From the NCBI RefSeq assembly GCF_914271435.1, contig NZ_CAJZAI010000023.1:1-55555 (forward strand): a stretch of 55,555 nt of DNA. Reading direction: 5' to 3'. Each line of letters begins with the position of its first letter. Position 1 is the stretch's first letter. Made by a program: the position numbers and the translations under genes. The notes under the pieces are model-generated. The model worked only from the letters and a program-made list of their open reading frames with translations. It was not told where the DNA came from and did not search any database. The DNA comes from Cupriavidus laharis (GTDB taxonomy: Bacteria > Pseudomonadota > Gammaproteobacteria > Burkholderiales > Burkholderiaceae). This document shows, piece by piece, positions 37,597 through 47,194 of this stretch.

Positions 37597-38778
37597 ATGA
37601 CCGAACTCCCTGGCCTGAAATTCGACCTGGGCGAAGACATCGAGATGCTGCGCGGCGCCGTGCGCGACTGGGCCCAGGCGGAACTCGCCCCGCGCGCGGG
37701 CGAGATTGACCGCACCGACCAGTTCCCCATGGATGCCTGGAAGAAGATGGGCGACCTTGGCGTACTCGGCATCACCGTGGCCGAGGAATACGGCGGCGCC
37801 AACATGGGCTACCTCGCGCACATGGTGGCGATGGAGGAAATCAGCCGCGCCTCCGCTTCGGTCGGCCTGTCCTATGGCGCGCACTCGAACCTGTGCGTGA
37901 ACCAGATCCACCGCAACGGCAGCGCCGCGCAGAAGGCCAAGTATCTGCCCAAGCTTGTATCTGGCGAGTGGATCGGTGCGCTCGCGATGAGCGAACCCAA
38001 CGCAGGCTCTGACGTGGTCAGCATGAAGCTGCGGGCGGATTTCAAGGGCGACCGCTACGTGCTTAACGGTACCAAGATGTGGATCACCAACGGCCCGGAC
38101 TGCGACGTGCTGGTCGTGTACGCCAAGACCGAGCCGGACCTGGGCGCGCGCGGCATGACGGCGTTCATCGTCGAGAAAGGCATGAAGGGCTTCTCGGTTG
38201 CGCAGAAGCTGGACAAGCTCGGGATGCGTGGCTCGCACACCGGCGAACTGGTGTTCGAGGACGTGGAGGTGCCGGTCGAGAACATCCTCGGCGCCGAGAA
38301 TGGCGGCGCCAAGGTGCTGATGAGCGGCCTCGACTACGAACGCGCCGTGCTGTCGGGCGGCCCGGTCGGCATCATGCAGGCGTGCATGGACGTGGTCACG
38401 CCGTATATCCACGACCGCAAGCAGTTCGGCCAGAGCATCGGCGAGTTCCAGCTGATCCAGGGCAAGGTGGCCGACATGTACACCACGCTGCAGGCGGCGC
38501 GCAGCTACCTGTACACGGTCGGCAAGAACCTCGATTCGCTCGGCGTTGATCACGTGCGCCAGGTCCGCAAGGACTGCGCGGCGGTGATCTTGTACACGGC
38601 CGAGAAGGCCACGTGGATGGCGGGCGAGACCGTGCAGATCCTGGGCGGCAACGGGTACATCAACGAATACCCCGCTGGCCGGCTGTGGCGCGATGCCAAG
38701 CTGTATGAGATCGGGGCCGGGACTTCGGAGATTCGGCGGATGCTGATCGGACGGGAGTTGTTTGCGGAGACGATGTGA
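37597..38778 (+). CDS. liuA: Isovaleryl-CoA dehydrogenase
   Basis: Flavin acyl-CoA dehydrogenase of 393 residues that oxidises isovaleryl-CoA to 3-methylcrotonyl-CoA. The catalytic Glu248 is in SGLDYERAVLSGG, the helix position special to isovaleryl-CoA dehydrogenases. The position used by most family members holds Ala-Gly instead (EIGAGTSEIRRM). That swap makes the call strong. FAD motif MSEPNAGSD is at 131-139. It follows the thioesterase by 42 bases. Confidence 0.93.
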   Translation: MTELPGLKFDLGEDIEMLRGAVRDWAQAELAPRAGEIDRTDQFPMDAWKKMGDLGVLGITVAEEYGGANMGYLAHMVAMEEISRASASVGLSYGAHSNLCVNQIHRNGSAAQKAKYLPKLVSGEWIGALAMSEPNAGSDVVSMKLRADFKGDRYVLNGTKMWITNGPDCDVLVVYAKTEPDLGARGMTAFIVEKGMKGFSVAQKLDKLGMRGSHTGELVFEDVEVPVENILGAENGGAKVLMSGLDYERAVLSGGPVGIMQACMDVVTPYIHDRKQFGQSIGEFQLIQGKVADMYTTLQAARSYLYTVGKNLDSLGVDHVRQVRKDCAAVILYTAEKATWMAGETVQILGGNGYINEYPAGRLWRDAKLYEIGAGTSEIRRMLIGRELFAETM

Positions 38779-38826
38779 TTCTTGGGGCGCACATTCCACG
38801 CCCCAAATTTAGCCCCGAAACCCATT

Positions 38827-38832
38827 TACAAT
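38827..38832 (+). promoter_or_regulatory. Candidate -10 for aceK-can
   Basis: TACAAT in CCATTTACAATCCC, 36 bases before the aceK ATG; -35 unclear. It would let aceK-can be transcribed apart from the liu genes. Confidence 0.45.
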
Positions 38833-38868
38833 CCCACTAGCCCCCCGCCCGACCGTCCACCCCGTCCC

Positions 38869-40695
38869 ATGTCCCACTTCCCCAAACTGCTCTCTTCGCA
38901 GATTGCCTTCGACGTGGCGCGGACCATGCTGGACGGGTTCGACAAGCACTACCGGCTGTTCCGTGAGGTGAGCCACCAGGCCAAGATGAAGTTCGAGGCG
39001 GGCGACTGGCTCGGCCTGCAGCAGATCCAGCGCGATCGCATCGCGTTCTACAACGAGCGCGTGCGCGAGACCAGCGTCATCCTGGAAGACGAGTACGATG
39101 CCGAGAACATCGAAGACGAGATCTGGCAGCAGATCAAGCTGCACTACATCGGGCTGCTGACCAACCACCACCAGCCCGAACTGGCCGAGACCTTCTTCAA
39201 TTCGGTCTGCACGCGCCTGCTGCACCGCTCGTACTTCAACAATGGCTTCATCTTCGTGCGCCCGGCCATCTCGACCGAGTACATCGAGAACGAGGAATCG
39301 CCGACGAAGCCGACCTTCCGCGCCTACTACCCGGGCAGCCGCCACGGCATGGCGGACTGCTTCGAGCGCATCGTGCACAACTACCAGCTCGAGCGGCCGT
39401 TCGAAGACCTGCGCCGCGACATCGGCTATGTGGTGCGCACGGTAGAAGAGCATTTCGGCGATTTCCGCATCGCGCCGAATTTCCAGATCCACGTGCTGTC
39501 GTCGCTGTTCTTCCGCAACAAGTCGGCGTTCATCATCGGCCGCATCCTGAACGGTGACCGCACCTATCCGCTGGCGATCCCGATCGTGCACGGGCCGTCG
39601 GGCAAGCTGGTGCTGGACGCGGTGCTGCTGAAGAAGTTGCAGGTGATGATCCTGTTTTCCTTCACGCACTCGTACTTCATGGTCGACATGGAAATTCCGT
39701 CGGCCTACGTGACGTTCCTGCGCGACATCATGCCGCGCAAGCCGCGCGCGGAGATCTACACCTCCCTGGGTTTGCAGAAGCAGGGCAAGAATCTGTTCTA
39801 CCGCGATTTCCTGCATCACCTGCAGCATTCGTCGGACAAGTTCATCATCGCGCCGGGCATCAAGGGCCTGGTGATGCTGGTGTTCACGCTGCCCTCGTAC
39901 CCGTACGTGTTCAAGGTGATCAAGGACTTCTACCCGGCGCCGAAGGAAACCACGCGCGAGCTGGTCAAGTCCAAGTACCAGCTCGTCAAGCAGCACGACC
40001 GCGTTGGCCGCATGGCCGACACGCTGGAGTACTCCGACGTGGCGTTCCCGCTGTCGCGCTTCGATGACGACCTGGTGCGCGAACTGGAGCATCATGCGCC
40101 GTCGATGATCGAATACCAGCGCGGCAAGGACGGCGGCGAGGAAATCGTGGTGCGGCACGTGTATATCGAGCGCCGCATGACGCCGCTGAACATCTGGCTG
40201 CAGGAAGGCACCGACGAGCAGGTGGAGCACGGCATCGTCGAGTACGGCAATGCGATCAAGGAGCTGATCGCCGCGAACATTTTCCCCGGCGACATGCTGT
40301 ACAAGAACTTCGGCGTGACACGCCATGGCCGCGTGGTGTTCTACGACTACGACGAGATCGAGTATTTCACCGACTGCAATGTGCGCCGCGTGCCCGAGCC
40401 GCGCAACGAAGAAGAAGAAATGTCGGGCGAAACCTGGTACACCGTGCGTCCGCACGACATCTTCCCGGAGACGTTCCGTACCTTCCTGCTTGGCAACCCG
40501 CGCGTGCGCGAGGCATTCCTGCGCCATCACGAAGATTTGTTCGACCCTGCCATGTGGCAGGACCACAAAGACCGGCTGCTTGCCGGACAAGTTCATGACT
40601 TCTTTGCCTATCCCACTTCCGAACGCTTCATCCACCGCTACGGCAGGACAGGGCCCAGCACGCCCGTCGCCAGCTTTGCAAGGAGGGTCGCATGA
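38869..40695 (+). CDS. aceK: Isocitrate dehydrogenase kinase/phosphatase
   Basis: A 608-residue bifunctional enzyme that switches isocitrate dehydrogenase off and on by phosphorylation, sending carbon into the glyoxylate shunt. Typical blocks are FDVARTMLDGFDKHYRLFREVS at the start, VFTLPSYPYVFKVIKDFYPAPKE in the ATP site and FYDYDEIEYFTDCNFR-like sequence near the end. Leucine breakdown yields acetyl-CoA, so the location suits growth on acetate-forming substrates. No aceA or aceB lies here, unlike enteric aceBAK. The start was set at the MSHFPKLL ATG; a longer frame begins at 38782. Confidence 0.93.
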   Translation: MSHFPKLLSSQIAFDVARTMLDGFDKHYRLFREVSHQAKMKFEAGDWLGLQQIQRDRIAFYNERVRETSVILEDEYDAENIEDEIWQQIKLHYIGLLTNHHQPELAETFFNSVCTRLLHRSYFNNGFIFVRPAISTEYIENEESPTKPTFRAYYPGSRHGMADCFERIVHNYQLERPFEDLRRDIGYVVRTVEEHFGDFRIAPNFQIHVLSSLFFRNKSAFIIGRILNGDRTYPLAIPIVHGPSGKLVLDAVLLKKLQVMILFSFTHSYFMVDMEIPSAYVTFLRDIMPRKPRAEIYTSLGLQKQGKNLFYRDFLHHLQHSSDKFIIAPGIKGLVMLVFTLPSYPYVFKVIKDFYPAPKETTRELVKSKYQLVKQHDRVGRMADTLEYSDVAFPLSRFDDDLVRELEHHAPSMIEYQRGKDGGEEIVVRHVYIERRMTPLNIWLQEGTDEQVEHGIVEYGNAIKELIAANIFPGDMLYKNFGVTRHGRVVFYDYDEIEYFTDCNVRRVPEPRNEEEEMSGETWYTVRPHDIFPETFRTFLLGNPRVREAFLRHHEDLFDPAMWQDHKDRLLAGQVHDFFAYPTSERFIHRYGRTGPSTPVASFARRVA

Positions 40696-41363
40696 ATGAT
40701 GCTATCGCCCAGCTGTTCCGCAACAATCGCGACTGGGTCGACCGCGTCAACGCGGAAGACCCCACCTTCTTCACGCGCCTGGCCAACCAGCAGGCGCCGG
40801 AGTACCTGTGGATCGGTTGCTCCGATTCCCGCGTGCCCGCCAACCAGATCCTGGGCCTGGCGCCGGGCGAGGTGTTCGTTCACCGCAATATCGCCAACGT
40901 GATCGCGCACAGCGACCTGAATGCGCTGTCGGTGATCCAGTTCGCCGTGGAAGTGCTCAAGGTGCGCCACATCACGGTAGTTGGCCACTATGGCTGCGGC
41001 GGCGTGTCGGTCGCGCTCAAGCGCGAGCGCATCGGCCTCGCCGACAACTGGCTGCGCCATGTGCGCGACGTGGCCGACAAGCACGAGGCCTACCTCGGCA
41101 CCATCCTGCGCGAGGACGATGCCCACACGCGCCTGTGCGAGCTCAACGTGATCGAGCAGGTCAGCAACCTATGCCAGACTACCGTGCTGCAGGATGCGTG
41201 GGCACGCGGGCAGGCCGTGACCGTGCACGGCTGGGTGTATGGCGTTTCCGACGGCCTGCTGCGTGACCTGGGCATGGCCGCCAGTAGCAACGAGGAGCTG
41301 CACCAGCAGCTGGCCGCAGCCTACCGCCAGTTCGGCGACCCGCCGCAGGCCTCGATCCGCTGA
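40692..41363 (+). CDS. can: Beta-class carbonic anhydrase
   Basis: Zinc enzyme of 223 residues that interconverts CO2 and bicarbonate. Ligands and active-site residues are Cys43, Asp45, Arg47 (CSDSRVPANQ) and His99, Cys102 (GHYGCGG). The ATG overlaps the aceK stop. Supplying bicarbonate to the biotin-dependent carboxylases encoded further on is a reasonable inferred role. Confidence 0.93.
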   Translation: MNDAIAQLFRNNRDWVDRVNAEDPTFFTRLANQQAPEYLWIGCSDSRVPANQILGLAPGEVFVHRNIANVIAHSDLNALSVIQFAVEVLKVRHITVVGHYGCGGVSVALKRERIGLADNWLRHVRDVADKHEAYLGTILREDDAHTRLCELNVIEQVSNLCQTTVLQDAWARGQAVTVHGWVYGVSDGLLRDLGMAASSNEELHQQLAAAYRQFGDPPQASIR

Positions 41364-41422
41364 CGCGGCCGCCACACGTTCCGTACGAATTTCGTACGCA
41401 TATCGATACCAGGAGAACAGAC

Positions 41423-42604
41423 ATGCAAGACCCGATCGTCATCGTTTCCGCCGCCCGCACCCCCATGGCGGCCTTCCAGGGCGAATTCTCGTCGCTGACC
41501 GCGCCGCAACTCGGCGCCGTGGCCATCCGCGCCGCGGTGGAACGCGCCGGCATCAAGCCGGATCAGGTCGAGGAAGTGGTGTTCGGCTGCGTGCTGCCGG
41601 CCGGCCAGGGGCAGGCACCGGCGCGCCAGGCGGCGCTGGGCGCGGGCCTGCCGCTGGGCGTAGGCTGCACGACGGTCAACAAGATGTGCGGCTCGGGCAT
41701 GCGCGCGGCGATGAACGTCCACGACGGCCTGGTGGCCGGCTCGTTCGACATCGCCATCGCCGGCGGCATGGAGAGCATGACCAATGCGCCGTACCTGATC
41801 CCGAAGGGCCGTGGCGGCTACCGCATCGGCCACGGCATGATCTACGACCACATGATGCTGGACGGCCTGGAAGATGCGTATGACAAGGGCCGCGCCATGG
41901 GCACCTTCGGCGAGGACTGCGTCGCCAAGTACGGCTTCACGCGCGAACAGCAGGACGCCTTCGCCATGGAAAGCGTGCGCCGCGCGCAGCAGGCCACCGA
42001 GGCCGGCGACTTCCGCTGGGAGATCGCCCCGGTCACCGTGTCGGGCAAGGGCGGCGACACCGTCATCGACACCGACGAAGGCCCGCGCCGCATCAAGCTC
42101 GACAAGATTCCGTCGCTGAAGCCCGCGTTTGCCAAGGACGGCACCATCACGGCGGCATCGTCGTCGTCGATCAACGACGGCGCCTCGGCGCTCGTGATGA
42201 TGCGCGAATCCACCGCGAAGAAGCTCGGCCTGCAGCCGATCGCCCGCATGCTGGGCCACACCACGCATGCGCAGGCGCCTGGCTGGTTCACCACCGCGCC
42301 GGTGGAAGCCATGGCCAAGCTCTACCGCAAGCTGGACTGGACCACCGACAGTGTCGACCTGTTCGAGATCAACGAGGCCTTCGCCGTCGTGCCGATGGCC
42401 GCCATGCACGACCTGAAGATCCCGCGCGAGAAGGTCAACATCCACGGCGGCGCCTGCGCGCTGGGCCACCCGATCGGCGCTTCGGGCGCGCGCATCATGA
42501 CCACGCTGATCGGCGCGCTGCGCAAGACCGGCGGCAAGCGCGGCGTGGCTAGTCTGTGTATTGGTGGGGGCGAGGCGACGGCGGTGGGGATCGAGATCGT
42601 CTGA
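41423..42604 (+). CDS. Acetyl-CoA C-acetyltransferase (thiolase)
   Basis: Thiolase of 393 residues with nucleophile Cys89 (NKMCGSGM), His349 (GHPIGASG) and base Cys379 (CIGGGEA). It cleaves acetoacetyl-CoA to acetyl-CoA, the last step after HMG-CoA lyase and CoA transfer in leucine degradation, or runs in reverse for PHB synthesis. Position favours the catabolic role. AGGAG precedes the ATG. Confidence 0.92.
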   Translation: MQDPIVIVSAARTPMAAFQGEFSSLTAPQLGAVAIRAAVERAGIKPDQVEEVVFGCVLPAGQGQAPARQAALGAGLPLGVGCTTVNKMCGSGMRAAMNVHDGLVAGSFDIAIAGGMESMTNAPYLIPKGRGGYRIGHGMIYDHMMLDGLEDAYDKGRAMGTFGEDCVAKYGFTREQQDAFAMESVRRAQQATEAGDFRWEIAPVTVSGKGGDTVIDTDEGPRRIKLDKIPSLKPAFAKDGTITAASSSSINDGASALVMMRESTAKKLGLQPIARMLGHTTHAQAPGWFTTAPVEAMAKLYRKLDWTTDSVDLFEINEAFAVVPMAAMHDLKIPREKVNIHGGACALGHPIGASGARIMTTLIGALRKTGGKRGVASLCIGGGEATAVGIEIV

Positions 42605-42616
42605 CGCACCGCTAGT

Positions 42617-42654
42617 GTTTCTCCCCTCTCCCGCTCGCGGGAGAGGGGAGAAAC
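42617..42654. repeat. REP-like hairpin, copy 1
   Basis: A 17-bp perfect stem GTTTCTCCCCTCTCCCG/CGGGAGAGGGGAGAAAC with loop CTCG, 13 bases after the thiolase stop. A relative stands at 50623-50653. Confidence 0.75.
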
Positions 42655-42693
42655 CAGAAACCATCGATTAACCACCGCCTCAGGAGCCCACCC

Positions 42694-43374
42694 TTGCCAA
42701 CCGCACTCATCCTCGGTGCCTCGCGCGGCATCGGTCTTGAATTCGTACGCCAGTACCGCGCCGACGGCTGGCGCGTCATCGCGGCGGCGCGCACGCCCGA
42801 AGGCTTTGCCGCGCTGAAGGCGCTCGGCGCCGAAGCCCACCAGGCCGACCTGACCGACCCGGGCGCCGTGGCCGGCCTGGGCTGGAAGCTCGACGGCGAA
42901 TCGCTGGACGTGGCCATCTACAACGCCGGCGTGCTGGGCCCGCGCACCGAAGGCGCGCAGCCGGTCACGCGCGAGGACTTCGACAGCGTGATGCACGTGA
43001 ACGTGCTCGGCCCGATGATGGCGCTGCCGCTGGTGCTGCCCTATGTCGAGACCGGCCAGGGCGGGCACGGCGGCGTGCTGGCAGTGCTGTCCTCGCGCAT
43101 GGGCAGCATCGGCTCCATGGACAGCAATGGCAGCTGGCTGTACCGCGTCAGCAAGGCCGGCGTCAACGCGGCGCTCAAGGCGGTGTCGCTCGACGCGCGC
43201 CATGCCACTTGCGTGGCGCTGCATCCCGGCTGGGTGCAGACCGACATGGGCGGCAAGGCCGCGGACCTCACGCCGCAGCAGAGTGTGAAGGGTCTGCGCC
43301 AGGTGCTGGCTGGCGTCAAACGCCGCGACAACGGCAGCTTCTTCAACTACGACGGCACCCCCATCCCCTGGTAA
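42694..43374 (+). CDS. SDR-family oxidoreductase with TTG start
   Basis: Short-chain dehydrogenase of 226 residues. GASRGIG is at 8-14 and the active site Tyr150/Lys154 in YRVSK. No ATG gives a full N-terminal Rossmann motif; TTG at 42694, preceded by CAGGAGCC, does. The C-terminal FFNYDGTPIPW is typical of a bacterial SDR group near acyl-CoA dehydrogenases. Substrate unknown. Confidence 0.85.
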   Translation: MPTALILGASRGIGLEFVRQYRADGWRVIAAARTPEGFAALKALGAEAHQADLTDPGAVAGLGWKLDGESLDVAIYNAGVLGPRTEGAQPVTREDFDSVMHVNVLGPMMALPLVLPYVETGQGGHGGVLAVLSSRMGSIGSMDSNGSWLYRVSKAGVNAALKAVSLDARHATCVALHPGWVQTDMGGKAADLTPQQSVKGLRQVLAGVKRRDNGSFFNYDGTPIPW

Positions 43375-43407
43375 GCGCGGGCCGGACTCACCTCATACAG
43401 AAACGAC

Positions 43408-44538
43408 ATGCTGCTGACATCCGAACAGGAAATGATCCGCGACGCCGTGCGCCAGTTCGCGCAGGAGGTGATCGCGCCGCAGGCCGCGCAGTGGGATCGT
43501 GACAAGGTCTTCCCCAAGGACGTGCATCGCGAACTGGCCGCGCTGGGTGCCTATGGCGTGGCTGTGCCGGAAGCCTACGGCGGCGCGGGGCTGGACTACC
43601 TGTCACTGGCGCTGATCCTGGAGGAGATCGCCGCGGGCGACGGCGGCACGTCGACCGTCGTCAGCGTCAACAACTGCCCTGTGTGCAGCATGCTGATGGC
43701 GTTCGCCGATGAAGCGCAGAAGCAGCAGTGGCTGGTCCCGCTCGCGCGCGGCGAGATGCTCGGCGCGTTCTGCCTGACCGAGCCGCACGTAGGGTCGGAC
43801 GCCTCGGCATTGCGCACCACCGCCGTGCGCGATGGCGATCACTATGTGCTCAACGGCGTTAAGCAGTTCATCACCAGCGGGCAGAATGCCGACGTGGCGA
43901 TTGTCATGGCCGTGACCGACAAGGCCGCCGGCAAGCGCGGCATCAGCGCGTTCCTCGTGCCGACCGCCACGCCAGGCTATGTGGTGGCGCGTCTCGAGGA
44001 CAAGCTCGGCCAGCATTCGTCGGATACCGCGCAGATCGTGTTCGAGGATTGCCGCATCCCGGCCGCCAACATGCTCGGCGACGAAGGTGCCGGCTACAAG
44101 ATGGCGCTGTCGGGGCTCGAAGGCGGGCGCATCGGCATCGCCTCGCAGAGCATCGGCATGGCGCGCGCCGCGTTCGAGGCGGCGCTGGCCTATGCCAAGG
44201 AGCGAGAAAGCTTTGGCCAGCCGCTGTTCCAGCACCAGGCCGTGCAGTTCCGCCTGGCCGAGATGGCCACGCGCATCGACGTGGCGCGCCAGATGGTGTG
44301 GCATGCCGCCTCGCTCAAGGACGCCGGCCGGCCCTGCCTGAAGGAAGCCGCCATGGCCAAGCTATTTGCCAGCGAGATGGCCGAGAAGGTCTGCTCCGAC
44401 GCCATCCAGGTGTTCGGCGGCTATGGCTATGTCAGCGACTTCCCGGTCGAGCGCATCTACCGAGACGTGCGCGTCTGCCAGATCTACGAAGGCACCAGCG
44501 ACATCCAGAAGATCCTGATCGCACGCGCGCTGGCGTAG
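43408..44538 (+). CDS. Acyl-CoA dehydrogenase
   Basis: Flavin dehydrogenase of 376 residues with the standard catalytic Glu361 (YEGTSDIQK) and FAD motif LTEPHVGSDAS. Unlike the liuA product, the base is at the usual position, so this is a short-chain or branched-chain acyl-CoA dehydrogenase. It may act on butyryl- or 2-methyl-branched acyl-CoA. It follows the SDR by 33 bases. Confidence 0.9.
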   Translation: MLLTSEQEMIRDAVRQFAQEVIAPQAAQWDRDKVFPKDVHRELAALGAYGVAVPEAYGGAGLDYLSLALILEEIAAGDGGTSTVVSVNNCPVCSMLMAFADEAQKQQWLVPLARGEMLGAFCLTEPHVGSDASALRTTAVRDGDHYVLNGVKQFITSGQNADVAIVMAVTDKAAGKRGISAFLVPTATPGYVVARLEDKLGQHSSDTAQIVFEDCRIPAANMLGDEGAGYKMALSGLEGGRIGIASQSIGMARAAFEAALAYAKERESFGQPLFQHQAVQFRLAEMATRIDVARQMVWHAASLKDAGRPCLKEAAMAKLFASEMAEKVCSDAIQVFGGYGYVSDFPVERIYRDVRVCQIYEGTSDIQKILIARALA

Positions 44539-44645
44539 CCTCGGCGCGCCGAGGCGCGTACCATGGGGCCTGGGAAGCACGGCATGGCGTCCTGGATGCT
44601 TCCCGAAGCCATCCGACCATCCACCACGACAGAGGGCCCCCGACC

Positions 44646-45305
44646 ATGACCGCTGCGATCGACTTCTACTTTGATTTCTCGTCGCCGTATGGCTACTTCG
44701 CCAGCACGCGCATCGACGAACTGGCACAGAAGTACGGTCGTTTCGTGGCATGGCACCCGATCCTGCTCGGGGTGGTGTTCAAGACCACCGGCTCCTCGCC
44801 GCTGCCGCAGATCCCGCTCAAGGGCGAATACTGCTGGCGCGACTTCGAGCGTACCGCGCGCTTCCACGGCATCGAGTACAAGCGCCCGACACACTTCCCG
44901 CTGCCGACCACGCACGCCGCGCGCGCCATGCTGTGGCTGCAGAACCACCACGGCGCCGATGTCGCCACGGCGTTTGCCAGGTCGGTCTACCACGCCCTGT
45001 TCGTGGACGACATCAACATCGCCGAGCCGGCGGAGATCTCGAAGCTGGCCGAGCCGCTCGGCGTGGACGTGCACGCGATGGATGCCGGCGCCGCCAGCTA
45101 CCAGATCAAGGACCAGCTCAAGGCCGAGATCGAGGTCGCCATGGCCAAGGGCGTGTTCGGCTCGCCTTTCGTCATTATCGACGGCGAGCCGTTCTGGGGC
45201 TTCGACCGCTTCGACCAGATCGAAGACCACCTGAAGCGCGGCCGCCAGACCGAACTGCGCGCCGTGTCCAGCGTGGACAGCAACAAGGAAAAGAAACCCG
45301 CATGA
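44646..45305 (+). CDS. 2-hydroxychromene-2-carboxylate isomerase family protein
   Basis: A 219-residue DsbA-fold, kappa-GST-like protein with the Ser active-site motif FSSPYGYFAS near residues 11-20 and GVFGSPFVIIDGEPFWGFDR near the end. The named reaction belongs to naphthalene catabolism, but these proteins occur widely in acyl-CoA clusters and may act as glutathione-dependent isomerases. It starts a run of four genes each overlapping the next by 4 bases. Confidence 0.86.
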   Translation: MTAAIDFYFDFSSPYGYFASTRIDELAQKYGRFVAWHPILLGVVFKTTGSSPLPQIPLKGEYCWRDFERTARFHGIEYKRPTHFPLPTTHAARAMLWLQNHHGADVATAFARSVYHALFVDDINIAEPAEISKLAEPLGVDVHAMDAGAASYQIKDQLKAEIEVAMAKGVFGSPFVIIDGEPFWGFDRFDQIEDHLKRGRQTELRAVSSVDSNKEKKPA

Positions 45306-46009
45306 CTGCAGCAGACCGGGCCGGCATCGGTCCATCCTCCGGCCCATCCTCGCGTTTTGACTGTGTGATCTTCGACTGCGACGGCGTGCTCGTCGACAGC
45401 GAACCCATCGTCAACCGCGTGCTCAACGAAATGCTCAACGAGCTTGGCATCGCTATCTCGCTCGAGGATTCAACGAAGATGTTCCTGGGGCGCGCGGTGC
45501 GCGAGGAACTCGACACCATCGCGCGCATGCGCGGCGCGCCGCTGCCGGAGAACTGGCTGTCGCAATGGCTGGTGCGGCGCAACCAGGTGCTGGAGGCCGA
45601 GGTGCAGAGCGTGCCGTACGTGCGCGAAGCGGTGGCTGCCATCGCCGCCACCGGCATGCCGGTGTGCGTGGCGTCGGGCGCGGACCGCATCAAGGTCAAG
45701 CTGCAGCTCACGCGCACGGGCCTGGTGGAACTGTTCCGGCAGGACGAGCGCGAGCATATCTTCTCGGCCACCGAAGTGGAGCGCAGCAAGCCCGCACCGG
45801 ACGTGTACCTGTTGGCAGCGCGCACCATGGGTGTGGAGCCGTCGCGCTGCGCGGTGATTGAAGACAGCCCGGCCGGCATCACCGCCGGCGTGGCCGCGGG
45901 CATGACCGTGTTCGGCTATGCGGCGCGCAATGATGCCGCCATGCTGCGCGAAGCCGGTGCCCACCACCTGTTCGCCGACATGCGGGAACTGCCGGAGTTG
46001 CTGGGATGA
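45302..46009 (+). CDS. HAD-superfamily phosphatase (beta-phosphoglucomutase-like)
   Basis: A 235-residue HAD hydrolase with nucleophile Asp25 and Asp27 in FDCDGVLVDSEP, ERSKPAPDVYLLA with the conserved Lys, and VIEDSPAGITAG. The cap is of the subfamily IA type. The ATG overlaps the isomerase stop. Substrate unknown. Confidence 0.88.
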   Translation: MTAADRAGIGPSSGPSSRFDCVIFDCDGVLVDSEPIVNRVLNEMLNELGIAISLEDSTKMFLGRAVREELDTIARMRGAPLPENWLSQWLVRRNQVLEAEVQSVPYVREAVAAIAATGMPVCVASGADRIKVKLQLTRTGLVELFRQDEREHIFSATEVERSKPAPDVYLLAARTMGVEPSRCAVIEDSPAGITAGVAAGMTVFGYAARNDAAMLREAGAHHLFADMRELPELLG

Positions 46010-46437
46010 GCGCAAAGCGTCCGCCTCGCGCCACGCCCGCGCCATGCCCCTGCGGCGTCGGCGCGGACTATGCCGCGTGCTGCGGCCGCTATCACCGCGG
46101 CGATGCCGTGCCGCCCAATGCCGAGGCGCTGATGCGCTCGCGCTACACGGCCTATGTCATGGGCAATATGGACTGGGTCCGCCGGACCTGGCACCCGTCC
46201 ACGTGCCCCGCCGACCTGTTGCCGGATACGGGCACGCGCTGGCTGGGTCTCACCATCAAGGCCCATTCCCAGCAGGACGATACGCATGCCGAGGTGGAAT
46301 TCGTGGCGCGCTACAAGGTGGGCGGGCGCGCCTGGCGGCTGCACGAACGCAGCCGGTTCGTGCGTGAGCCACGCGCTGCCGGCGAGGCGCCCGTGTGGCT
46401 ATACGTGGATGGCGACATGATCGGGGAGGCGTCATGA
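46006..46437 (+). CDS. YchJ-family SEC-C motif protein
   Basis: A 143-residue protein with N-terminal zinc-binding SEC-C pattern (CPCGVGADYAACCGRYH) and the YchJ core ALMRSRYTAYVMGNMDWVRRTWHPST. Function unknown (UPF0225). It overlaps both neighbours by 4 bases. Confidence 0.88.
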   Translation: MSAKRPPRATPAPCPCGVGADYAACCGRYHRGDAVPPNAEALMRSRYTAYVMGNMDWVRRTWHPSTCPADLLPDTGTRWLGLTIKAHSQQDDTHAEVEFVARYKVGGRAWRLHERSRFVREPRAAGEAPVWLYVDGDMIGEAS

Positions 46438-47120
46438 GCACCGAATCGCAGGCATCCGGTGGCACGCCGGAGTACCTGTTGTACTGCTTTGCCCAGTCCG
46501 GCAATGCCTACAAGGCGGCGCTGCTGCTGGAGACCGTCGGCGCACAGCGTGGCCGGCAGTTGTGGCAACCGCGCTTTGTCGATTACTTCAATGGCGAGAC
46601 CCGTACGCCGGAATATCGCGCCATCAACGTGATGGGCGAGGTGCCGGTGCTGGAGTTCGGCGGGCAGCGCCTGTCGCAGTCCGGCGTGATCCTGGAAACG
46701 CTGGCATCGCGCCTGGACGCCTACGGTGCCGCGAGCGAGGCCGAGCGCGCCGAAGTCCTGCGCTGGCTGCTGTTCGATAACCACAAGTTCACCTCGTACA
46801 CCGCCACTTACCGTTTCCTGCGCGCCTTTACCGCGGCACCGGACCCGACAGTGCTGCAGTTTTTCCGCACGCGCTGCGAGGGCGCCTGGAGCGTACTGAA
46901 CGCACAATTGGCCGGCCGCGGCTTCGTGCTGGGCGACCATGCCACCATCGCCGACTTCTCGCTGGCGGGCTATGTCTTCTTCGATGACGAGATCGGCGTG
47001 CACTGGCGCAAGGAGTATCCGCACATCCACGCCTGGACGGAGCGCATGCGGGCACTGCCGGGATGGAAGCACCCTTATGAGCTGATGCCGGGGCATCCGC
47101 TGCCCAAGCGCAGCAGCTGA
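46434..47120 (+). CDS. Glutathione S-transferase family protein
   Basis: A 228-residue protein with an N-terminal thioredoxin-like domain (LLYCFAQSGNAYKAALLLE; VMGEVPVLEFGGQRLSQSGVILE binds glutathione) and a helical C-terminal domain with ATIADFSLAGY. It closes the four-gene overlapping run. Detoxification of a reactive intermediate such as an enoyl-CoA is possible but unproven. Confidence 0.88.
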   Translation: MSTESQASGGTPEYLLYCFAQSGNAYKAALLLETVGAQRGRQLWQPRFVDYFNGETRTPEYRAINVMGEVPVLEFGGQRLSQSGVILETLASRLDAYGAASEAERAEVLRWLLFDNHKFTSYTATYRFLRAFTAAPDPTVLQFFRTRCEGAWSVLNAQLAGRGFVLGDHATIADFSLAGYVFFDDEIGVHWRKEYPHIHAWTERMRALPGWKHPYELMPGHPLPKRSS

Positions 47121-47194
47121 CGTTGGCAGCGCGGCACCCCTGACGGGAAGACTTCGAGAGACCAAGCGGCAAGAGACCGGGAAGAGACCTCAAC

